Shown: piece by piece, positions 43,560-53,935 of the stretch | Position numbering within the stretch: the first letter of the stretch is position 1 | How the letters are laid out: each line of letters starts with the position of its first letter | Translations under genes and position numbers: made by a program | From: Cordylochernes scorpioides | Lineage: Eukaryota; Arthropoda; Arachnida; Pseudoscorpiones; Chernetidae | DNA: 64,000 nt | Reading direction: 5' to 3' | NCBI GenBank assembly: GCA_030710605.1 | Contig: CP092870.1 | Span: 97,616,592 to 97,680,591, forward strand | Notes under the pieces: model-generated | What the model was told of the DNA's origin: nothing | Databases searched by the model: none | What the model saw: only the letters and a program-made list of their open reading frames with translations

Positions 43560-43565
43560 AGTGGT

Positions 43566-43780
43566 AAAGCATGCTCCACGCTGACGAGGGCCAACAGCTC
43601 GAAACGCGTTCGTGGATGGCTTTTCTTGATTTATCAAGAAAATGGATTGGCCAAATATCAGGGAACAGGCTAAATCAACGCTTAGTTGATTTCTGTTCCA
43701 CTAGATGGCGCTCTGCCATCTAAAAAGCTCATGTGCTCCTGATCAGGATATGTCTTCTTTATACATATATATATATGTAT
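43566..43780 (+). repeat. Hammerhead-family element, most complete copy
   Basis: From the ribozyme motif (43575-43616) it continues GATGGCTTTTCTTGATTTAT, TTGGCCAAATATCAGGGAAC, AAATCAACG-TAGTTGATTT, the GATGGCGC-GCCATC hairpin and CAGGATATGTCTTC. Other copies (1826, 7713, 13576, 38206, 49552) lack or have damaged ribozyme ends. No protein is encoded. Confidence 0.75.
43575..43616 (+). ncRNA. Hammerhead ribozyme, type I
   Basis: Stem I UCCACG (43575-43580) pairs perfectly with CGUGGA (43611-43616). CUGACGA (43581-43587) fits the CUGANGA core. Stem II is GGGC/GCUC with loop CAACA and a G-C first pair, then GAAA (43601-43604). Stem III is the minimal ACGCGU: two pairs and a 2-nt loop, or a self-complementary six-mer allowing dimers. 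U at 43610 is the cleavage-site base (GUU). All conserved nucleotides are present. Tiny stem III is typical of hammerheads in Penelope-like and retrozyme repeats. Confidence 0.8.
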
Positions 43781-44534
43781 ATATATATATATGTAGTATA
43801 TGTATATATGGTAATTTTATGATGGATATATATTCCTATGTAGAGAGAAAAAGTATCTTACCCTTTTAAAAATGCATCATGTTGAGGAAAGGTCGCGCCT
43901 CTGTTTCAAAAATTCGCCAGAACAATGGATTTAGCTGATCATCTCTGCAACTGACCACTGCAAAGAATAAACCAACTTTAGTAAATTCATACAACCATAG
44001 ATGTTGGTTTATTTGTCTCAATTTGTCAAACAGGTATTGTAGCTCACTGCGACATTGCCACAATGACAAAGGTTATTTTTAAGGGTATACTCACAGAAGT
44101 AAAAGGTAGAATTTTTTCTGACTAACATACCAACATGAATACACACAAAAAAGTAACAAAAAATAATAAAACGTAGATAAAAAATACGATAAGTTATATC
44201 AAAGGTAGTACTTATCTTTTATTCCAGTGTTGTAGGGATTGAACCAGGTTCCAAAGGAATGATCGGGGAAAGTAACAAGTCAAGAAGACCAGGAAAGGAA
44301 TAACGCTATAGGCGTCTCATTCGACACTAGGAGCTACAGATTCAGCCGCGGTTAGGCTACCAATGAACACCTTGTATACATTTTAAATTAGAGAGGAATG
44401 AACTTCAGGAATTGGTTTAACCATGGAGATAAGCACCACCACCACCATATATAGGTATATTTATTAATTTAACATTTATTTATATATTTATCTTTATTTA
44501 ATTGTGTGTGTGTGTGAATATACCATATATAATC
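43781..44534. other. TA/TATG-rich run then unassigned DNA
   Basis: 43760-43815 is ATATATGT-rich microsatellite. The frame at 43866-44069 on the minus strand shows no recognisable domain. Confidence 0.35.
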
Positions 44535-45013
44535 TTTTATGAAAGAGGTACAATATAAGGTCGTCTCGAAAGTTCGTGTTTTTCATAAAACGTTGTTTTT
44601 TTTTCTTATTACTTGGCGAATAATATTATTACGGCGAATATACATAATAATACATAATGCAATTACTTTATACATAATACAAATACATTATTTAAACAAG
44701 GTAAAATCCTCTGGAGTAACTTGGTAAAGAGAGAACATTCAAAGACAAAGAGGATAAGTTTCTTTTTATGAACATGCGTTCGAGCTTTCGGGCACAATGT
44801 CGCCCTTCAACAGGAATAAAACTACACAAAGAATCAAGATACGTCTATATATATACAGGTGATTAGCATAAACAAGAAAACTATTATTTTTTAGAGAGAT
44901 AAAATTTAAGTTTTATGTGTGATATACAAATCAGGTAATAGGAGAAATGTGATTATGCTAATATATGGTTTAATCTGCTAGTTAAAGAATCTATAGGTTG
45001 TTGTGTGAACAGC

Positions 45014-45730
45014 TTATGTAAATATTTCATTATAAAGTTCCGGAATCTCAATGTGCCTATTGATGCTATTATATTTCAGAGATAGCAGCGCCTCGACAAC
45101 CAATCTTTTATATTTATGTTGAATGTTAGAAAAATGCGAACGGGGTTCTATTGTATTAAAAGTATGTCCTGTGTTTGAAATGTGTTGGGCTATGAGGGAT
45201 CTAGGGTCATTATTTCTGATATTTCGGATATGTTCATCAATTCTGTCTTTTATGTGTCTACCAGTTTCTCCTATGTATAGGCTAGAGCAATTATTACATT
45301 TTAATGAGTAGACTGCATTATTGAAGTGTATGGGTTTTAGGGGGAAACTGTTTTTGGTGATAGGGTTTCTAAGTAATGTGCCTAAATTAGGAGTATTGGA
45401 GTAGAAGGTGCGGATACCAAAGTTTTTTAGATAATTGGATATGTTGAGGCTCTGAGGGGAAAAAGGAATAGTGCAAATAGATTTATAACTATGATTAACG
45501 GCTGTTTGTAAAGGGTTATGAAAGTGTCTCAAAATAAAGTTTTTTGGGTAGCCCAATGATAATAAATGTGATAATATGGTATTTGTTTCCTGCTGTTTTG
45601 ATGTTTCTGTGGTACAATGAGTGAATATGCGTTTAGTTAATGTTTTGACTGTATTAATTTTATGGCTAAGTGGGCAGTACGAAGAAAATGTATGTATGAT
45701 GGAAAAAATGACGGTTTGTAATAAACGCTT
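45014..45730 (-). pseudogene. Penelope-like RT tail plus GIY-YIG endonuclease, left arm
   Basis: The 180-codon frame 45556-45014 is the C terminus. Upstream the same frame stays open through TLTKRIFTHCTTETSKQ into the reverse-transcriptase thumb, then shifts near the palindrome centre. Endonuclease motifs: VYSLKC (82-87), CNNC (87-90), LYIGETGR (93-100), IKDRIDEH (102-109), H125/H131, and E155 in VVEALL. The N-terminal reverse transcriptase is missing, so this copy cannot act alone, but the endonuclease domain is unbroken. Confidence 0.85.
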
Positions 45731-45749
45731 GTGGTGTATAATAGATACA

Positions 45750-46467
45750 CCACAAGCGTTTATTACAAACCGTCATTTTTTCCATCATACATTTTTCTTC
45801 GTACTGCCCACTTAGCCATAAAATTAATACAGTCAAAACATTAACTAAACGCATATTCACTCATTGTACCACAGAAACATCAAAACAGCAGGAAACAAAT
45901 ACCATATTATCACATTTATTATCATTGGGCTACCCAAAAAAATTTATTTTGAGACACTTTCATAACCCTTTACAAACATCCGTTAATCATAGTTATAAAT
46001 CTATTTGCACTATTCCTTTTTCCCCTCAGAGCCTCAACATATCCAATTATCTAAAAAACTTTGGTATCCGCACCTTCTACTCCAATACTCCTAATTTAGG
46101 CACATTACTTAGAAACCCTATCACCAAAAACAGTTTCCCCCTAAAACCCATACACTTCAATAATGCAGTCTACTCATTAAAATGTAATAATTGCTCTAGC
46201 CTATACATAGGAGAAACTGGTAGACACATAAAAGACAGAATTGATGAACATATCCGAAATATCAGAAATAATGACCCTAGATCCCTCATAGCCCAACACA
46301 TTTCAAACACAGGACATACTTTTAATACAATAGAACCCCGTTCGCATTTTTCTAACATTCAGCATAAATATAAAAGATTGGTTGTCGAGGCGCTGCTATC
46401 TCTGAAATATAATGGCATCAATAGGCACATTGAGATTCCGGAACTTTATAATGAAATATTTACATAA
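45750..46467 (+). pseudogene. Penelope-like RT tail plus GIY-YIG endonuclease, right arm
   Basis: Mirror copy. Its 180-codon frame 45925-46467 differs from the left arm at only three residues (6, 19 and 164). All endonuclease motifs are kept. The 3' UTR continues to 46757 and contains the Penelope-type hairpin at 46668-46697. Confidence 0.85.
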
Positions 46468-47004
46468 GCTGTTCACACAACAACCTATAGATTCTTTAAC
46501 TAGCAGATTAAACCATATATTAGCATAATCACATTTCTCCTATTACCTGATTTGTATATCACACATAAAACTTAAATTTTATCTCTCTAAAAAATAATAG
46601 TTTTCTTGTTTATGCTAATCACCTGTATATATATAGACGTATCTTGATTCTTTGTGTAGTTTTATTCCTGTTGAAGGGCGACATTGTGCCCGAAAGCTCG
46701 AACGCATGTTCATAAAAAGAAACTTATCCTCTTTGTCTTTGAATGTTCTCTCTTTACAAATACATTATACATAACGGCAAATAATATTGGTATTTCAATT
46801 TTTTTGGAAGTGTTTACGAAATTTTGAAGGAGAACCTTGTAAAATGAGAGTTTCAATCTCAACTTCTCTGCGCAGATGGGGACCCTCTGGCGATCTTCCA
46901 CCAAGTTCTGCAGCGGTGGCTGCGGCCGCATGTACATTGTACATAGTATACTTTTTATGTCTATTTTTCGTTTTTATTATCATTTTCATTATTATGGTGC
47001 ATTA

Positions 47005-47195
47005 GCGCGCCATCTGTTATCAAAATTCGAAACTATTATAGACGCGTATGATTGTTTTAAAAATAAAACAATTTCTACTGCCCTTACTGCAATGGAGGCC
47101 CTCCCATTAATTTTTCATGCAGTAAGGACAGTAGAAATTGTTTTATTTTAAAAACAATCATACGCGTCTATAATAGTTTCGAATTTCGATATTTT
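47005..47195. repeat. Family M, short palindromic form
   Basis: GCGCCATCTGTTATCAAAAT, ACTATTATAGACGCGTATGA and TTCTACTGCCCTTACTGCA are followed almost at once by their complements. It consists of TIRs with little core. Confidence 0.8.
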
Positions 47196-47199
47196 CATT

Positions 47200-47560
47200 A
47201 TTGTTAATTTCTCATATTTAGTGCGGACTGTGTACTTTCCTGTATTGACAAGATGTCAATAAAAATATGTTAATTGTCATTGTCTCTGCGCAGATAATTT
47301 TTAAATTGAGAAGAGAGGGAGAGAGATATATAGGCTTTTCCCCCTCACGTATATTCGTAGATATCTCTTTATTTATCTCGGGTACTTGGTGACTTCAGTA
47401 CATGGTTACAGCAGTCCGGGGGTTACCTACAGTTATTTACATTCTACACAGAGAAGTAGTTCACAATTAGTTACAGTTAGTGTCATTCGAACGTTTAACT
47501 CCCATCAATGCCATCTTTGATTACCCATTGTTACATTCACTTTTCTTTCTTATTTTCCGC
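47200..47560. other. Unassigned stretch
   Basis: No feature recognised. Confidence 0.35.
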
Positions 47561-47561
47561 C

Positions 47562-47970
47562 CCCCTCTCTGAGAATGCACACACACAAAAGCCTTTATTA
47601 GACACTTGCCCCATACAGATTCTCCCAATTGGGTAAGGTAATAATCATCTTGTGTTATTTACATAGGTAGTGAAATATAAATTGAACTGGCTTTACTCTT
47701 CGTCTCAAAGTTATTCACTTGTTGACTGGTCCTTACATAATGATGATCTAAAAAAAAATTATAATAAGCTATTGCCTTAGATTTGTTTGCTGATATTTTT
47801 GAAAGCAATACGTAGGGTGAAATGTTAGTACATTTAATTTGTTTATATAGGGCCTTCCTCTCTGCATCAAGGACTGTACAATTAAGCAGGTAATGGGGGA
47901 GTGCTTCAGTAATTTCCTTGTCACACATTGTACATATTAGGTTTTTGGCCTCAAACCCCTCTCTGAGAAT
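47562..47970 (-). mobile_element. LINE family H, 3' end with ORF2 tail and 15-bp TSD
   Basis: Insertion 47577-47955, TSD CCCCTCTCTGAGAAT at 47562-47576 and 47956-47970. The minus-strand frame (stop near 47659) encodes LICTMCDKEITEALPHYLLN then C, the C-X2-C...H-X4-C motif of non-LTR ORF2 C termini. A short UTR and an AATAAAGGCTTTTGTGTGTG tail follow. Codons before the TSD join belong to flanking DNA. Confidence 0.85.
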
Positions 47971-48032
47971 AGGATTCTTTCTAAAGTGATTAGTCATTCA
48001 CTATTTAATTGTTATGTAACAACTTTATACGA

Positions 48033-48250
48033 TTGCATTAGCGCGCCATATGTTATAAAAAAATTGAACTATTTATGACGCGTATCATTCTTTTTAAAAA
48101 TAAATCAATTTTCTACTGCCCTTACTGCAATTGAAAAAAATTAATGGGAGGGCCTGGCTCATCAGTGGTGAACCCTCTTAGCGATTTCAGTATGTTTAAT
48201 CTCCAGATCGTTCTATTATTGTATTGGACTGAATATCTTATATATAGTCA
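48033..48250 (+). repeat. Family M repeat
   Basis: GCATTAGCGCGCCATATGTT, TTTATGACGCGTATCATTC, TTTCTACTGCCCTTACTGCA, CATCAGTGGTGAACCCTC. Confidence 0.7.
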
Positions 48251-48307
48251 GTCTGAATTTGTGTTATAGAATACAATGAATGGGTATTTAAGAGAACTAT
48301 TTACATA

Positions 48308-48670
48308 TATGCTTCTATGAAGGAAATTACTGAAGAACTCCCCCATTACCTGCTTGATTGTACAGCCCTTGATGCAGAGAGGAAGGCCCTATATCAACAA
48401 ATTAAATGTACCAACACTTCACCCTACGTATTGCTTTCAAAAATATCAGCAAACAAATCTAAGGCAATAGCTTACTATAATTTTTTAGATCATCATTATG
48501 TAAGGACCAGTCAACAAGTGAATGACTTTGAGACGAAGAGTAAAGCCAGTTCAATTTCTATTTCACTACCTATGTAAAATAACATAAGATAATTATTACC
48601 TTACCCAATTGGGAGAATCTGTATGGGACAAGTCCCTAATAAAGGCTTTTGTGTGTGTATGCTTCTATGA
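48308..48670 (+). mobile_element. LINE family H, second copy with 13-bp TSD
   Basis: Insertion 48321-48657, TSD TATGCTTCTATGA at 48308-48320 and 48658-48670. The frame 48317-48577 borrows its ATG from the TSD, so it is not a real start. It encodes the same ORF2 tail as 47.6-48.0 kb (HYLLDCTALDAERKAL...), but the first two cysteines of the zinc motif are lost to truncation. Ends CCCTAATAAAGGC then TTTTGTGTGTG. Confidence 0.88.
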
Positions 48671-48879
48671 CTGTAGGAATATATATATACTTAAATATAT
48701 TAAAGATTTAATGCATCGAGCAATGGTATTCCGTAGAATCACAAAGGAGCCTGTTAGACAACTTGCCAAAGTATATCATCATCAAATTAGCGCCGTCGTT
48801 AAATTAAATTTGGTACCAATTAGCATTTAAATAGTACCAATTTCATCGATAGATGACATTTTGTTGATAATGATAATAC

Positions 48880-49206
48880 TTGAAGTGTAGATATGCAGTA
48901 TGCACTTACAGCATAGAGTGTTGCATACTCCTACACGCTATGATTATCACGACCCCTGCCACGTCTATATTAATGTTTTATTGGCATGCATACTCTGTCG
49001 ATACTCTTGGACAATCCTTAAGTAGAAAGTTTTTGATGTTGCCAATCCTCTGTTTTTTTTTTAAGGAGACAGAGGTAATTTTGTTTATACTTTGTTATCT
49101 TGTGTTTTCGATAAAGGTCACTGTGTATCAAATATCTTTCAGAGTTATTGTCTGAATTCCGAAATACATTCTAAAAGGTACCACTTCTTTAAATTTTGTT
49201 CATGAG
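48880..49206. repeat. SINE 1 relic and family T MITE relic
   Basis: 48880-48970 keeps CACTTACAG and GATTATCACG-CCC-GCCACGT. 49040-49206 is a reversed family T MITE (GATAAAGGTCACTGTGTATC, TTTTGTTCATGAGTG) lacking one end. Confidence 0.55.
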
Positions 49207-49207
49207 T

Positions 49208-49450
49208 GGATTTTCGACAAACACGACCCGGAATCGAACCTGCATTGAGCTTTTTTGTTCACTTTTTTTTCATGTAAGAATCAGGGAACCTAGAGCACTT
49301 TTTACTAAAAAATTACTTCAACATTCCTAATTTTTACACCAATATATCCCCAGAAGTAATTATAAATAACCAAATGAGGCTTTGGCATCTTGTAATTGCA
49401 ATATAGGGGTACTTACAGTATGAGAAATTTAAACCAACTACCCATCAGTA
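49208..49450 (+). mobile_element. SINE family 1, old copy
   Basis: TTTTCGACAAACACGACCC, GGAATCGAACC (box-B-like), AAATAACCAAATGAGGCTTT and CTTACAGTATG in order. Confidence 0.6.
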
Positions 49451-49806
49451 TAATACTTGTTCCAAAATCACTTTATTAGGTATCGCTCAACAAGAGCAAC
49501 CTAGTTTATGATAATTGAAACAATGAATAATATAAAAATAAAGAAGGCATTTCCTGACCACGAGCACATGTGATTTTTCAGATGACAGAGCGCCATCTAG
49601 TGGAGCAAAAATAAACTAAAAGTTTATTTAACTTGTTCCCTGATATTTGGCCAACCCAATTTCTTGACAATTTTTTATTGTTTTTTTTTTTTTTCAATGA
49701 ATAATATGTGAAGGTTATTCACATAAGAAACAAAATGTTAAGGCGCGATCCCAGTTCATGGCTGTCGGGAATCGAGGGTTTTACCCACTCGTCCATCGAC
49801 TCTCAT
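49445..49806 (-). mobile_element. SINE family 2, interrupted by hammerhead-family element
   Basis: 49458-49535 and 49696-49806 together match 33700-33885 reversed; both halves share CAATGAATAATAT at the break (49523 and 49696), a 13-bp TSD. The insertion between them (about 49540-49695) is a reversed hammerhead-family copy ending at CTTGACAA. Confidence 0.7.
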
Positions 49807-49959
49807 CAGTATAATTATGACTTAGATTATTTGTGTACTTTGAATAAATAGAGAAAAAACTGTACTCTGGATGAAGTACAATTTTACCATTCTCTATTAT
49901 TATATGTTTTAAAATATTTCGATTGCTTTGAATTATTATTATTATTATTATTTTAATAT

Positions 49960-50002
49960 AAAGGCATATCCTGACCTCTTACATGAGATTTTTTAGATGG
50001 CT
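49960..50002 (-). repeat. Hammerhead-family end fragment
   Basis: AAAGGCATATCCTGACC, CTTACATGAGATTTTTTAGA then GGC only. Confidence 0.5.
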
Positions 50003-50124
50003 TTATTTTTTCTAGATTAATATCCTTCCAACAAAAATCCATCAATCATATATAAATCATATTTATAATAGATTGTGTGGAATGTAGGTTTTTCTCAATG
50101 CCACATTCTATCAGAGCATGCCGA

Positions 50125-50760
50125 CCTTCCAGATTGGGGGAGAGAAAGAGATTGAAACTACTTTATTTCAATGTCCATATAAGATTATATAAGGTTAAAT
50201 ACAGTTAAAAGATGAAAGAGAGATAGAGAAACAATTTGAAAGTCATCAGAAAAAGATAAGAAGATGTGGAAAGACAAAGTTGGGACGATTGAAAGTTTCT
50301 TTTCATTGTGAGACCGTATTAGGAGTTTTCTATAGCTCACGATCTGCCAATAAAATACACTTTTAGCATTTTTTCCTCGTAATCTATATTTTCGGCGATT
50401 ATTCCAAGCAACAAAAGAGGAAGACATGGGACAATTATTAGGAGGTATTAGGAAGAAAATTCTGGAAGGGAAATAGAAAGAGGAATTGTGGACTGGTGGA
50501 TTAGATGAGAATCTATGAAGAAATAAATAGAAGACCTTAATATTGAGGAGTCACTGGGAACTGAAGAAACTGACAAAGAAGACTTTTATGTTGATTGTTA
50601 ATATAAACACGAGCGTTTTGTGAATTGTATAATTAGACATTGATATTTCGATATTATTATGTTTTATTCAAGAGAGAACAAAAATACTACACAAATAACG
50701 TATTCACGATGTCATTGCAATAGAGAAGTATATTTCCAATAAAAAAAAAACTTTTTTTTT
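50125..50760. other. (GA)-linked repeat edge, then unassigned
   Basis: 50135-50210 repeats the 27.3-kb block GAGATTGAAACTACTTTATT. 50211-50760 shows nothing recognisable. Confidence 0.4.
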
Positions 50761-50764
50761 CATT

Positions 50765-50930
50765 TTTCCGTTTTTCATTACTCTCTACAATTCATCTTTT
50801 CATACTTCATCCCTAAGGTTAGAAATAATCGTTATTTCTCCTTTAAAATAAATTTCGATTTTTTTCGTTCAAAAGAAACACATGCGGGATAATTTTCAAA
50901 TGTCGTTCTACAATCATAAGCCGCATTATA
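50765..50930. repeat. Diverged single arm of the 27-kb palindrome
   Basis: TTTTCATACTTCATCC, GTTAGAAATA-T, AAAGAAAC-CATGCGG and CAATCATAAGCCGCA match 26950-27085 reversed with many differences. Confidence 0.6.
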
Positions 50931-51164
50931 TTGTATTATAAACAAATGGTCGCCATGTAAAAAAATAGAGTGCTGTCAAGTTAAAAATACAGAACAGAGT
51001 TGTCGAGGTAAAAATACATAAAGTTTCTGTAGTAAAATACATTACAAAGACATCCAGGAACCTAGTTTATAAATCTCTCTCACTCATTCATCATGTATAT
51101 ATTCATCCTTAGTTTTAATATTTATTTATTATTATTATATATTATTTAGCACACTATATATATT

Positions 51165-51510
51165 GCCACGTGGAAAATTAGGGAAGACAAAAACTTCAGG
51201 AGGAAACAACAATTTATTTCAGGCAAGAACAAACTATGAATGGTAAACAAAAAAATAAGCCACGAGGGAAATTTACAGAGTAGCAAAATATAAAAATCAA
51301 AAATGATACTCTACTAAAAAAATGATGAATACTTTGCTACAATATTATTACGGCGAATATATAATAATACATAATACAAATACTTTGTACATAATACAAA
51401 GACATTATACATAACGTTTACAGAGTAGCAAGATATAAACATAAAAATGACCACTCTGTTAATAAAAATAATAAAATTAATAAATACTTTGTTACAATAT
51501 AATATTGTAT
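51165..51510. repeat. Dispersed repeat, copy 2 (partner at 22.4 kb); includes Penelope empty site
   Basis: Shares the 22398-22585 blocks. The internal ATAATACAAAGACATTATAC (about 51394) corresponds to the undisturbed target of the Penelope insertion at 44680. Confidence 0.6.
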
Positions 51511-51521
51511 TAAAAATAAAA

Positions 51522-51582
51522 AAGCATATCCTGACCAAGAGCACGTGTTATTTTCCTGGTCAGGATATGCCTTTTTATATTT
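51522..51582. repeat. Hammerhead-family inverted ends
   Basis: AAAAAGCATATCCTGACCA and TGGTCAGGATATGCCTTTTT face each other across about 26 bp. Confidence 0.65.
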
Positions 51583-52110
51583 TTAATATTAACTCCTGAC
51601 CTTTTTATTTATTTTATTTTTTTCTATCGTTTTTTTCATAATATTGTATGAACGATGTAATAAAAGTAGATCCAATCTCAATCTCTCTCTCTCTCTCTCT
51701 TTCAATACAAAGACACACAACCTGACAAAGCCAATATAATAATAAAAGAATAATATAATACACGGTTATTAACAATAATCTAACGCCTATAATCCACAGC
51801 TAATACAGTAGAATTTATGAGACCTCTTGGATAGTGAACACTCAATAGAGTGGAAACACCAAGGTAAATCACAACTCCCAACATTTCTAAATGTAGAGAC
51901 ATTAAGAGAGCTGCTGTACAACTACGGTAGATAAAAGCTACAGTAACGACTGGAATGTCCAATAAAAGTTTGCCAACAATGGATCCACCACATTGAGAAC
52001 CGTAAATACTAAACGACACAATACGACCTCAACACGATTGTAACTGGATACACGTCGTTATTTCATTCCTTTCACGTAAATACATTGATATTTATACAAC
52101 AGATATTGAT
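51583..52110. other. Unassigned stretch
   Basis: A (CT)n run is at 51681-51701. A hydrophobic minus-strand frame (51780-52019) has no known motif. Low coding confidence. Confidence 0.3.
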
Positions 52111-52114
52111 TTGG

Positions 52115-53440
52115 TTTTTCCTTAACACACTGAACATGCGTCGGACCTGTAGGCTGCTGTTGGGTTCTTCGCTGCCTGGTGTATAGGAGCTCCATTTATG
52201 CTTTCTTTCTCCCTGTGGTGAATCTATATAAGACCGGGGTTCTTAATAAAGCTGTGTGTTTTCCTTTAACACTGGACATGTGTCGGACCTCTAGGCTGCT
52301 GTTGGGTTCTTCGCTGCCTGGTGTATAGGAACTCTATTTATGTTCTCTTTCTCCCTGTGGTGAATCTATATAAGACCGGGGTTCTTAATAAAGCTGTGTG
52401 TTTTCCTTTAACACTGGACATGTGTCGGACCTGTAGGCTGCTGTTGGGTTCTTCGCTGCCTGGTGTATAGGAACTCCATTTATGTTCTCTTTCTCCCTGT
52501 GGTGAATCTATATAAGACCGGGGTTCTTAATAAAGCTGTGTGTGTTTTCCTTTAATACACTGGACATGGCGTCAGACCTGTAGGCTGCTGTTGGGTTCTT
52601 CGCTGCCTGGTGTATAGGAACTCTATCTGTGCTTCCTTTCTCCCTGTGGTGAATCTATATAAGACAGGTGGTCCTAATAAAGCTGTGTGTGTTTTTCCTT
52701 TAACACTGGACATGCGTCGGACCTGTAGGCTGCTGTTGGGTTCTTCGCTGCCTGGTGTATAGGAGCTCCATTTATGTTTTCTTTCTCCCTGTGGTGAATC
52801 TATATAAGACCGGGGTTCTTAATAAAGCTGTGTGTGTTTTTCCTTTAACAGACTGAACATGCGTCGAACTTGTAGGCTGCTGTTGGGTTCTTCGCTGCCT
52901 GGAGTATAGGAGCTCCATTTATGCTTCCTTTCTCCCTGTGGTGAATCTGTATAATACCGGGGTTCTTAATAAAGCTGTGTGTATTTTTCCTTTAACAGAC
53001 TGAACATGCGTCGAACTTGTAGGCTGCTGTTGGGTTCTTCGCTGCCTGGAGTATAGGAGCTCCATTTATGCTTCCTTTCTCCCTGTGGTGAATCTGTATA
53101 AGACCGGGGTTCTTAATAAAGCTGTGTGTATTTTTCCTTTAACACACTGAACATGCGTCGAACTTGTAGGCTGCTGTTGGGTTCTTCGCTGCCTGGAGTA
53201 TAGGAGCTCCATTTATGCTTCCTTTCTCCCTGTGGTGAATCTGTATAAGACCGGGGTTCTTAATAAAGCTGTGTGTATTTTTCCTTTAACACACTGAACA
53301 TGCGTCGAACTTGTAGGCTGCTGTTGGGTTCTTCGCTGCCTGGAGTATAGGAGCTCCATTTATGCTTCCTTTCTCCCTGTGGTGAATCTGTATAAGACCG
53401 GGGTTCTTAATAAAGCTGTGTGTGTGTTTTTTCTTTAACA
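52115..53440 (+). repeat. Nine tandem copies of a 141-147 bp unit with AATAAA
   Basis: Anchor TAGGCTGCTGTTGGGTTCTT occurs nine times at intervals of 141, 143, 146, 146, 146, 147, 147 and 147 bp. Each unit ends CCGGGGTTCTTAATAAAGC then TGTGTG, like a LINE 3' tail. Units 1-5 mostly read CGGACCTG and units 6-9 read CGAACTTG at the same site, so the array grew in at least two steps. Confidence 0.97.
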
Positions 53441-53453
53441 TTTTATTTCAATA

Positions 53454-53630
53454 TACAGTCGAACTTGGATAATTCGAACCCCAAGGGACTGTAAAAAAAT
53501 TCGAATTATCCAAAAATTCGAATTAAAGATGTTTTGAATAAAGGCTTAAGGCTTCTAGGGACCAAGATAAATATTCGAATTAAAGAGGTTTTCGAATTAA
53601 AGAAGTTCGAATTATCCAAGTTCTACTGTA
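53454..53630 (+). mobile_element. pogo/Tigger-like MITE, family C, complete
   Basis: 53456-53628 (173 bp) with TA on each side. CAGTCGAACTTGGATAATTC and GAATTATCCAAGTTCTACTG are near-perfect termini. It lies 16 bp after the tandem array. Confidence 0.92.
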
Positions 53631-53720
53631 TCTATAGGATATGAAGTGCTTACCACACAGGGGTCATTCGTAAGGAACAAACAGTTTTAGAAGTATAAGA
53701 AAGATACATTTTCTTTTATG

Positions 53721-53935
53721 ATGCATTAGCGCGCCATCTGTTATCAAAATACGAAACTATTTTAGACGCGTATGATTATTTTAAAAATAAAACAATTTCT
53801 ACTGCCCTTACTGCAATGGAAAATTATGAGCTAGGTCCTCCCATTAATTTTTCCATTGCAGTAAGGGCAGTAGAAATTGTTTTATTTTTAAAAGAATCAT
53901 ACGCGTTTAAAATAGTTTCGTATTTTGATACCTTT
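53721..53935. repeat. Family M, short palindromic form
   Basis: GCATTAGCGCGCCATCTGTT, TTTTAGACGCGTATGATT and TTTCTACTGCCCTTACTGCA, then inverted. Almost the same structure as 47005-47195. Confidence 0.8.

Larger units (their letters stand above)
44680..46768. mobile_element. Penelope-like element, head-to-head double copy with 12-bp TSD
   Basis: CAAATACATTAT at 44680-44691 and 46757-46768 brackets the insertion. Within it, 44724-46757 is an inverted repeat of about 1 kb per arm, centred at 45740-45744. Each arm reads outward from the centre: last part of the reverse transcriptase (one frameshift), GIY-YIG endonuclease, then a 3' UTR ending in a GGGC/GCCC hairpin and GAAAGCTCGAACGC. The arms are almost identical, so they arose together. 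Confidence 0.85.

Noticed and set aside
46668-46697. Active hammerhead at the Penelope end
   Set aside because: Core reads CTGTTGA instead of CUGANGA, with an extra base before stem II; called hammerhead-like only.
48317-48320. ATG as the start of a LINE tail protein
   Set aside because: The ATG is within the target-site duplication.
51780-52019. Hydrophobic minus-strand frame as a membrane protein exon
   Set aside because: No splice sites framing it and no family motif; single short frame.
52115-53440. CRISPR array
   Set aside because: Units are contiguous with no unique spacers and the DNA is eukaryotic.
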